Shown one piece after another: positions 13,782-18,240 of a stretch of DNA of 18,240 nucleotides (position 1 is the first letter of the stretch; every line of letters starts with the position of its first letter). A model generated the notes under the pieces. It ran no database searches, was not told the DNA's origin, and was given only the letters and a program-made list of their open reading frames with translations. The DNA comes from JBOGFI01 sp050743365 (GTDB lineage: Bacteria; Actinomycetota; Acidimicrobiia; IMCC26256; JACDBD01): positions 1-18,240 of the forward strand of contig JBOGFI010000216.1 of the NCBI GenBank assembly GCA_050743365.1, read 5' to 3'. The translations under genes were made by a program, and so were the position numbers.

Positions 13782-14508
13782 TGCTGCGAGCGGCGACGGG
13801 CGGCAGGTCCCGGTGCTCGAGCTCAGTGGCGTGCGCGCCGCCTACGGGCGCATCGAGGTGCTCCATGGGGTCGACTTCGCGATCCCACCGGCGTCGGTGT
13901 TCGCGCTCCTCGGCCCCAACGGTGCCGGCAAGTCGACGACGCTGAAGGTCGTCAGCGGGCAGATGCAGCCGACGGCCGGGCAGGTCCGCATGATGGGCCG
14001 GCCGGTGGCGGGCGCGAGCACGGAAGCGCTCGCCCGCACCGGCGTGTGCACGATCCCGGAGGGGCGCGGCATCTTCCCGAGTCTCACGGTGCGGGAGAAC
14101 CTGCGCATGGTCACCTACGGGCGCGTCGCGCTGAGCGCGGTGGAGGAACGCGCCTACACGCAGTTCCCGCGCCTCAAGGAACGCCGCCGCCAGGTCGCCG
14201 GCACGCTGTCGGGCGGCGAGCAGCAGATGCTGGCCATGGCCCGGGCGCTCACCACGAACCCGGCCCTCCTCCTCCTGGATGAGCTGTCGATGGGGCTCGC
14301 GCCGCTGATCGTCGAGCAGCTCTTCGAGCTCGTCGCCCAGATCGCCGCCGGCGGCATCTCGATCCTCATCGTGGAGCAGTTCGCCGCCACCGTCCTCGAG
14401 GTCGCGAACCTGGCCGGCCTCATGCTCCACGGCCGGGTGCAGCAGGTGGGCACACCCGCCGAACTGCACGACGTGCTCTCGGGTGCGTACCTCGGAGGCG
14501 AAGGATGA
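13771..14508 (+). CDS. livF: HAAT ABC transporter ATPase, LivF-type
   Basis: The 245-residue product has Walker A GPNGAGKST (48-56), CTIPEGRGIFPSLTVRENL (the LivF-typical region with IPEGRGIFP), the signature LSGGEQQMLAMARAL (from 146), Walker B LLLLDELSMGLAP (Asp170, Glu171) and IVEQF, in which Gln replaces the H-loop His as is usual in LivF. It starts with an ATG that overlaps the end of LivG by 11 bp. A polar extension of about 14 residues (MPPDAASGDGRQVP) precedes the first strand; no good ribosome-binding site is seen, so translation is probably coupled to LivG. It forms the ATPase pair with LivG. Confidence in the family is high, in the substrate none. Confidence 0.92.
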   Translation: MPPDAASGDGRQVPVLELSGVRAAYGRIEVLHGVDFAIPPASVFALLGPNGAGKSTTLKVVSGQMQPTAGQVRMMGRPVAGASTEALARTGVCTIPEGRGIFPSLTVRENLRMVTYGRVALSAVEERAYTQFPRLKERRRQVAGTLSGGEQQMLAMARALTTNPALLLLDELSMGLAPLIVEQLFELVAQIAAGGISILIVEQFAATVLEVANLAGLMLHGRVQQVGTPAELHDVLSGAYLGGEG

Positions 14509-14532
14509 CCAATCGACGAAGCCAATCGACGA
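14509..14532 (+). repeat. Two tandem CCAATCGACGA motifs (copies 2 and 3)
   Basis: CCAATCGACGA occurs at 14509-14519 and again at 14522-14532 (13-bp period), directly after the LivF stop and just before the ribosome-binding site of the small membrane protein. The same motif, with one change, follows the stop of the ligase-dehydrogenase fusion at 8738. Confidence 0.5.
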
Positions 14533-14551
14533 GTAAGACAAGGAGGCTGTC

Positions 14552-14926
14552 GTGACCACGACCGAGCAGGGGGCTGCGCCCTCGACGCGCTTGGAGGAGT
14601 TCGAGCGCGAGATCTCCGAGCTGAAGGTGCGGGCACAGGCGACCGGTCCCGAGGGCCGTCTGCTCATCCTGGGGGTCGTGCTGCTCGTCGCCGGCCTGGT
14701 GCTGATCGCGGTCGCCTGGGTGCGCGCCTCGGGAACCAACGACTTCAACGACCAGATCAGCTACCTCATCTCCGGTGGCCTCGGAGGTGTGGGCGCCGCC
14801 GTCGTCGGCTGCGCGCTGTACGTGCGCACCGCGATGTCGCGCTACCTCCGGTACTGGCTCATCCGCATGGTGTACGAGCAGCGGGTGCAGACCGACCGCA
14901 TCGTGGAAGCGCTCAAGAGCCGGTAA
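14552..14926 (+). CDS. Small two-helix membrane protein of unknown function
   Basis: The 124-residue product starts at a GTG with AAGGAGG (14540-14546) 5 nt upstream. A charged helix likely to form a short coiled coil (about residues 13-28, LEEFEREISELKV) precedes two membrane segments: LLILGVVLLVAGLVLIAVAWV (about 37-57) and a Gly-rich one, SGGLGGVGAAVVGCALYV (about 74-91). The C-terminal part is basic and helical (MVYEQRVQTDRIVEALKSR). Both ends are predicted cytoplasmic if the loop (RASGTNDFNDQISY) is outside. I do not recognise a family. It follows LivF by 43 bp in the same direction and is likely the last gene of the transporter transcript, so an accessory role to the transporter is possible but unproven. 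Confidence 0.75.
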   Translation: MTTTEQGAAPSTRLEEFEREISELKVRAQATGPEGRLLILGVVLLVAGLVLIAVAWVRASGTNDFNDQISYLISGGLGGVGAAVVGCALYVRTAMSRYLRYWLIRMVYEQRVQTDRIVEALKSR

Positions 14927-14931
14927 CGACC

Positions 14932-14978
14932 CTCCCGGGCACGGCCTCCTCAGTCGGGAGCTGCCGTCGAATCTCCCG
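14932..14978 (+). other. Two mutually exclusive inverted repeats downstream of the transporter operon
   Basis: CGGGAG at 14955-14960 can pair with CTCCCG at 14932-14937 (17-nt loop) or with CTCCCG at 14973-14978 (12-nt loop). The region lies in the 113-bp gap after the operon. There is no T-tract after either stem, so it is not a standard terminator; it might still slow or end transcription. Confidence 0.3.
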
Positions 14979-15006
14979 GCGGGGTGCGTCGCCCGAGCCC
15001 ACGCCG

Positions 15007-15012
15007 TAGGCT
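15007..15012 (+). promoter_or_regulatory. Likely -10 box (TAGGCT) for the repeat protein
   Basis: GCCGTAGGCT lies 27 nt before the ATG at 15040. A ribosome-binding site (GGAGG, 15029-15033) sits 6 nt before that ATG, so this promoter gives a short leader. The box shares the GTAG core of the other candidate promoters. Confidence 0.45.
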
Positions 15013-15039
15013 CAGTTCGGGCGCGCATGGAGGCTCAAC

Positions 15040-15669
15040 ATGGCAGAGCACTGGTGGTCACGGCTGTGGAGCTGGATCGGCTCGGCAGACCGGGAGTCGC
15101 ACGCCGCGCATCAAGACACCGAGGACGTGGACGACCACGTCGTACTGCAGACCAACGAGCAATCGATCGAGGATCTCGGCTCCCGAACTCGGGGTGACGC
15201 CGAAGACAACGTCGTACAGCAGACCAACGAGCAGCAGATCGAGAACCTCGGCTCCCAAATTCAGGGTGATGAGAACGCCCTGGCCATCGATGCTGACCAC
15301 GGCTCTGCCGCGGCTGCGGCGGCTGCGTCCGACGACTGGACCGAGGCCTTGAGAGGGACCACGTCTCTCCCTGCTTCCCCGGAGACCACCCAGGCCGTGC
15401 CCGTGGCGCCGCAGGACGCGGACGTTCCGCCGGCGCCGGCACCCTCGCCGAGACCACTGGACTCGAGCATGGGTACACCCGGGAGCCACGCGCATCCTGT
15501 TGGCGGCGATGCGACACCGAATCCCGTGGCGTCCGCTTCGCCCGACCCGGCGCCTCAGGCTCTCGCTCCTGACGAGCCGATCGAGGTGGCGGGTCACTGG
15601 GATCCCGACCCGCCCATCGACGGGGGCTGGGACAGCCCCACGCCGGGCGAGGAGGGGGACTTCGCCTAA
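15040..15669 (+). CDS. Unrecognised protein: Trp-rich N-terminus, two 24-residue repeats, disordered Pro/Ala tail
   Basis: The 209-residue product starts MAEHWWSRLWSWIGS, a short amphipathic stretch with four Trp that could lie on a membrane surface; there is no signal peptide or full transmembrane helix. Residues 32-55 and 56-79 are two imperfect copies of a polar 24-residue unit with the shared core VVxQTNEQxIExLGSxxxGD. After a short Ala run (SAAAAAAAS, about 88-96) the rest is Pro, Ala, Asp and Gly rich and looks disordered, ending in an acidic, Trp-containing segment (HWDPDPPIDGGWDSPTPGEE). The ATG has GGAGG 6 nt upstream and a promoter-like box. It is convergent with the BON-domain gene. 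Codon and base use match the neighbours, though the repeat part is less GC-rich. I do not recognise a family and assign no function. Confidence 0.65.
   Translation: MAEHWWSRLWSWIGSADRESHAAHQDTEDVDDHVVLQTNEQSIEDLGSRTRGDAEDNVVQQTNEQQIENLGSQIQGDENALAIDADHGSAAAAAAASDDWTEALRGTTSLPASPETTQAVPVAPQDADVPPAPAPSPRPLDSSMGTPGSHAHPVGGDATPNPVASASPDPAPQALAPDEPIEVAGHWDPDPPIDGGWDSPTPGEEGDFA
15133..15276 (+). repeat. 72-bp imperfect tandem repeat (two units) inside the 15040 gene
   Basis: Two units of exactly 72 bp (15133-15204 and 15205-15276) encode the two 24-residue repeats; GTCGTAC and CAGACCAACGAGCA recur at the same place in each. DNA-level similarity is still high, with differences largely substitutions and no indels, indicating a recent internal duplication under coding constraint. 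Confidence 0.8.
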
Positions 15670-15712
15670 GGCGCGTCGTCACGGGTCGAGGCGCATCTTC
15701 CCTGCTAACCGA

Positions 15713-16078
15713 CTAGTGCTTGCGCCGCCTGCGGACCTCGTCGAGCTTGTCGTCGTCGACGCGCTCGACCCCCGAGGTCCGCTTGGCGATCTTCAGCGCG
15801 ACGTCGCGGACGTCCTGGTCGACCACGCCACTCAGGTAGGCGACGCCGTCGCGTACCTCGATACGCAGCCCCGGCGCATGGCGGGTGCGCCGGTCGCCGT
15901 TGAGTGACGCCCGCAGACGCGCCTCGGTGGCGACGTCGGATGTGTCACCGGCGACGAGCTTCTGCGCGGCCCGGACGCCGAAGCCGGCCCACTCGACCAT
16001 CTCGTCGCGGTTCCGCCACGCCCACAGCGCGAGCGCCGACCCGCTGATCGGGAGGATCTTCTTCACGAGCTTCCACAT
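15713..16078 (-). CDS. BON-domain protein
   Basis: The 121-residue product has a basic, weakly hydrophobic N-terminus (MWKLVKKILPISGSALALWAW) and one BON domain at about residues 52-112. The domain runs from EARLRASL through the conserved core LRIEVRDGVAYLSGVVDQDV (the V-x-[DN]-G-x-V-x-L-x-G-x-V pattern) to VERVDDDKL. BON domains bind phospholipid or ligands and occur in envelope-stress and cell-surface proteins; in Actinobacteria, single-BON proteins are common and mostly uncharacterised. The N-terminus may hold it at the membrane, but it is not a clear signal peptide. The ATG at 16078 has AGGGGA about 11 nt upstream. It follows the crotonase gene by 30 bp on the same strand, so cotranscription is likely, and is convergent with the repeat protein. 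Confidence 0.82.
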   Translation of the reverse strand: MWKLVKKILPISGSALALWAWRNRDEMVEWAGFGVRAAQKLVAGDTSDVATEARLRASLNGDRRTRHAPGLRIEVRDGVAYLSGVVDQDVRDVALKIAKRTSGVERVDDDKLDEVRRRRKH

Positions 16079-16108
16079 GGCCTGCGATCTTCCCCTCGGG
16101 ACCCGGGG

Positions 16109-16993
16109 CTACTCCAAATCGGGCAGCGGCTCGCCCCGGTCGAAGTAGGCGTCGCGGAGCTCGAACGCCTTCTTGGTGCCGACCTTCGAGCGGATCTTCA
16201 CGAAGTTGAACTCGTCGGGACGGAAGCTCAGGTTGGTGCCGAACGCGTGGCCGATGACCTCGGTGACGTCGGCCTGCGCCATCCCCGGGGTCTCCTCCAC
16301 CAGCCGGAACAGCTCCTTGGCGATGGCGATGCCGTCGGCGGGCATCCGGGCGACCTTGGCCGCGAGCGCCTCCGCCTCGACCGCGACCGCCTCTCGGGGG
16401 ACGAACCGGGTGAAGGCGCCCCGCTCGGCGAGCTCGGCGGCGTCGGCGACCCTGCCGGTGAGCAGGAGATCCTTCGCGAGCACGGGACCGAGCCGGTAGA
16501 AGAAGAGGTGCAGGTTGCCGAGCACGGGGCCGAGGAAGCGCGCCGCGGGCATGCCCAGCTGCGTGCCCTCGGCCACGACGCTGAGGTCGCAGGAGAGGAG
16601 GAACTCGAGGCCCCCGCCCAGGGCGTGCCCCTCGACCTGCGCCACCAGCACCTTGTTGTGCTTGTAGAGGTCGTGGTACACCGCCTGGGCGTAGCGGTCG
16701 TAAGTGAGGCGGCGCCGCTGGGTGGGCCGCTCGGGCTTCTCGCCCGGGCCGGGCGGGTCGGCTCCGTACCAGCCGTAGGCCACCGTCATGTCCTGGCCGG
16801 TCGTGAACGTTCCGCCGGCACCGCGCAGGATCACGACCTTGACCTCGTCGTCGCGCGCGGCATCGTCGAGGGCCTCGGTCATGAGCTCGTACATCTCGTC
16901 GACGAGCGCGTTGAGCTTGTCGGGCCGGTTGAACGTCACCCGGGCGACGTGGGTCTGCCGGTCCTTGTCGTAGAGGACGGGTGCCTCGCTCAC
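16109..16993 (-). CDS. Crotonase family protein (enoyl-CoA hydratase/isomerase)
   Basis: From the GTG at 16993 the product is 294 residues, slightly long for the family because of an insert rich in Pro and charged residues after the first oxyanion segment (YGADPPGPGEKPERPTQ). Motifs: FNRPDKLNAL, GTFTTGQDMTVAYGW, GHALGGGLEFLLSCDLSVVA and MPAARFLGPVLG. The Glu after GGG is kept (GGGLE) while the second hydratase Glu is Ala (PAARFLG), so the chemistry may not be plain hydration. The C-terminal part (about residues 240-294) is also longer than usual. A TAGCCT box 7 nt before the GTG supports this start as leaderless; the frame runs further upstream to 17095 but there overlaps the dacB end. It is likely cotranscribed with the downstream BON gene. 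Confidence 0.87.
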   Translation of the reverse strand: MSEAPVLYDKDRQTHVARVTFNRPDKLNALVDEMYELMTEALDDAARDDEVKVVILRGAGGTFTTGQDMTVAYGWYGADPPGPGEKPERPTQRRRLTYDRYAQAVYHDLYKHNKVLVAQVEGHALGGGLEFLLSCDLSVVAEGTQLGMPAARFLGPVLGNLHLFFYRLGPVLAKDLLLTGRVADAAELAERGAFTRFVPREAVAVEAEALAAKVARMPADGIAIAKELFRLVEETPGMAQADVTEVIGHAFGTNLSFRPDEFNFVKIRSKVGTKKAFELRDAYFDRGEPLPDLE

Positions 16994-17000
16994 GGCGGCG

Positions 17001-17006
17001 AGGCTA
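17001..17006 (-). promoter_or_regulatory. Likely -10 box (TAGCCT) of a leaderless promoter for the 16109-16993 crotonase
   Basis: On the minus strand GGTAGCCT is followed by 7 nt and the GTG at 16993, with no ribosome-binding site between. The hexamer is identical to the box before the 451 gene. It lies in the 46-bp gap between the upstream dacB stop and this gene. Confidence 0.5.
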
Positions 17007-17039
17007 CCGATTCTGCCGGCGACCCTCGATCGGCGAGTG

Positions 17040-18240
17040 TCAGTACGGCCAGCCCGCCACGGTGGCGACGAGCGCGTCGATCGCGGATGCGGCACCGCCG
17101 GCGGCGGGGCCGTTGGCGACGACGGAGAACACGAACCGCCGGCCGGCGGTCGTGGTGCCGTAGCCCGAGAGCGCGACGCCGCCGATGATCGTGCCCGTCT
17201 TGGCGCGCACGATGCCCTCGGCGGCGGTTCCGCGGAACCGTCCCGCCAGCGTGCCGGACCGGCCCGCCAGCGGCAGGCTCGTGTCGAACTGCTGCCACCA
17301 CGGCTGGGAGCGTGCCGCCTGGAGCAGGGTGCGCCACTCGCGCGGCGAGCGCAGGTCGGCGCGGCTGAGGCCCGATCCGTCGTCGTCGATGCCGGTGAGG
17401 GGGATGCACAGTGCGCCCGAGAGGGTGCCGGCGATGGCGGCGAGCCCGGCGGCGGTCGAGCCCGTGCCGCGCGCCTGGAGCCCGATCTCCTTCACCAGCA
17501 GCTCCGCCATCATGTTGTCGCTGCGCAGGAGGGTGTCGGCGACCAGCTGCGACATCGGCGCCGACGTGAGCGAGCCCAGGACCTGGGCGCCCGCCGGGGT
17601 GGCGCCGTACGTGGTCGGGCCGCCCACCGCGACGCCGTGACGGGCGAGCGCCGCCCGGAACAACTCGGCGTTGCCGAGCGCGGGATCGGCGAGGAACGCC
17701 GGATCGCCGCGATGCCGGTTGCGGTCGACCATCAGCGCCGACAGCGACCCCGCGTAGGCAGGGACCTGCCAGTCCTGCCAGCCGGCGGCCCGACGGGCGG
17801 TGTCGTAGCGGGATTCGTCGACCACCAGCGCGCCCGTGACCCGGATGACGCCGGCGGCGCGCACCTGGGCGGCGAGCGCGTCGAGGGAGTGGGGCCCGTT
17901 CGTGGCCAGGGTGGGGTCGCCCCCCGCGGCGAGCACGAGGTCGCCGGTGATCGTCCCGTCGGCGAGCGGCCCGGTGGCACGCACGGTGGTGGAGAGCGTC
18001 GCGTCAGCGCCGAGCACGGCCAGCGCGCCCATGCCGGTGAGGATCTTCTGGTTCGACGCCGGGAGCAGGGGCCGGTCGGGCTCGTGGGCGGCGACCTCGC
18101 CGTAGCCCTCGACCCAGATCGACACGCCGTAGTCGGTGGCGGTGAGGCGCGGGTCGACGACGCCGGCACCGAGAGCGGCCTCGAGCTCGGCCGGCGCCGG
18201 CGCGGTGGGCGGCGCGGTGAGGCTCGGGTCGGGGGTGCAC
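17040..18240 (-). CDS. dacB: D-alanyl-D-alanine carboxypeptidase/endopeptidase, PBP4 (DacB) type; N-terminus outside window
   Basis: The minus-strand frame is open from the right edge to a TGA at 17042-17040, about 400 codons. In order it contains LLPASNQKILTG with the acylating Ser and Lys of SxxK (plus-strand about 18050), LVLAAGGDPTL and SALMVDRNR of the PBP4-type fold, SDN of the SxN motif (17514-17522) and KTG (17193-17201). These are the class C low-molecular-weight PBP motifs. Such enzymes trim or cut peptidoglycan peptides outside the cytoplasmic membrane. The part reaching the edge (CTPDPSLTAPPTAPAPAELE) is a Pro/Ala-rich linker; its Cys near the edge could be a lipobox Cys, but the signal peptide is not in the window. 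It is housekeeping in character and unrelated to the acyl-CoA genes. A GTG at 18125 is in frame but is not the start, since coding features continue upstream. Confidence 0.93.
   Translation of the reverse strand, partial: CTPDPSLTAPPTAPAPAELEAALGAGVVDPRLTATDYGVSIWVEGYGEVAAHEPDRPLLPASNQKILTGMGALAVLGADATLSTTVRATGPLADGTITGDLVLAAGGDPTLATNGPHSLDALAAQVRAAGVIRVTGALVVDESRYDTARRAAGWQDWQVPAYAGSLSALMVDRNRHRGDPAFLADPALGNAELFRAALARHGVAVGGPTTYGATPAGAQVLGSLTSAPMSQLVADTLLRSDNMMAELLVKEIGLQARGTGSTAAGLAAIAGTLSGALCIPLTGIDDDGSGLSRADLRSPREWRTLLQAARSQPWWQQFDTSLPLAGRSGTLAGRFRGTAAEGIVRAKTGTIIGGVALSGYGTTTAGRRFVFSVVANGPAAGGAASAIDALVATVAGWPY

Noticed and set aside
15663..15673. CGCC-TAA-GGCG inverted repeat at the stop of the repeat protein
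   Set aside because: A 4-bp stem with a 3-nt loop and no T-tract is too small to call a terminator.

Overview
The window is about 18.2 kb of very GC-rich DNA with densely packed, often overlapping genes, GTG and TTG starts, and long spurious antisense frames. Gene content points to a free-living high-GC actinobacterium: FadD/FadE/crotonase-rich acyl-CoA metabolism, DUF4333-type and COG4315-type lipoproteins, a branched-chain-amino-acid-type (HAAT) ABC transporter and a DacB-type PBP4. My best guess, by inference only, is class Acidimicrobiia or a neighbour. Several genes appear leaderless, with a (C/G)GTAGNNT -10 box 6-9 nt before the start codon, which also fits Actinobacteria. I see no tRNA, rRNA, CRISPR array, insertion sequence or prophage gene, and no stretch over 300 bases without a gene.

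Layout. (1) 1-365, minus: 5' part of a pirin gene, cut by the left edge. (2) 451-984, plus: lipoprotein with two DUF4333-like repeats. (3) 999-3886, minus: a tight operon of an acyl-CoA ligase, a crotonase and a PaaI-type thioesterase. (4) 3912-5306, plus: two crotonases divergent from the ligase, the second broken by a -1 frameshift near 5210. (5) 5370-5900, plus: COG4315-type lipoprotein starting in a hexanucleotide repeat. (6) 5930-8737, plus: a 935-residue fusion of an acyl-CoA ligase and an acyl-CoA dehydrogenase, followed by an SDR oxidoreductase (8792-9541). (7) 9630-14926, plus: a HAAT transporter operon made of a substrate-binding lipoprotein, a fused LivH-LivM permease, LivG, LivF and a small two-helix membrane protein. 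(8) 15040-15669, plus: an unrecognised Trp-N-terminal protein with two 24-residue repeats and a disordered tail. (9) 15713-18240, minus: a BON-domain protein, a fourth crotonase and a DacB-type carboxypeptidase that runs off the right edge.

How it may work together (inference): the HAAT transporter would import a small organic substrate. The free ligase and the ligase-dehydrogenase fusion would activate acids to CoA thioesters and oxidise them. The crotonases and SDR would carry out hydration, isomerisation and dehydrogenation steps, and the thioesterase would release CoA from stalled intermediates. This is a beta-oxidation-like catabolic island for an unknown carboxylic acid (aromatic, terpenoid, steroid-fragment or branched acids are all possible). 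The most unusual elements are the FadD-FadE fusion, the LivH-LivM fusion with a charged C-terminal tail, the repeat protein at 15040, and a 14-base motif shared after two operon stop codons.
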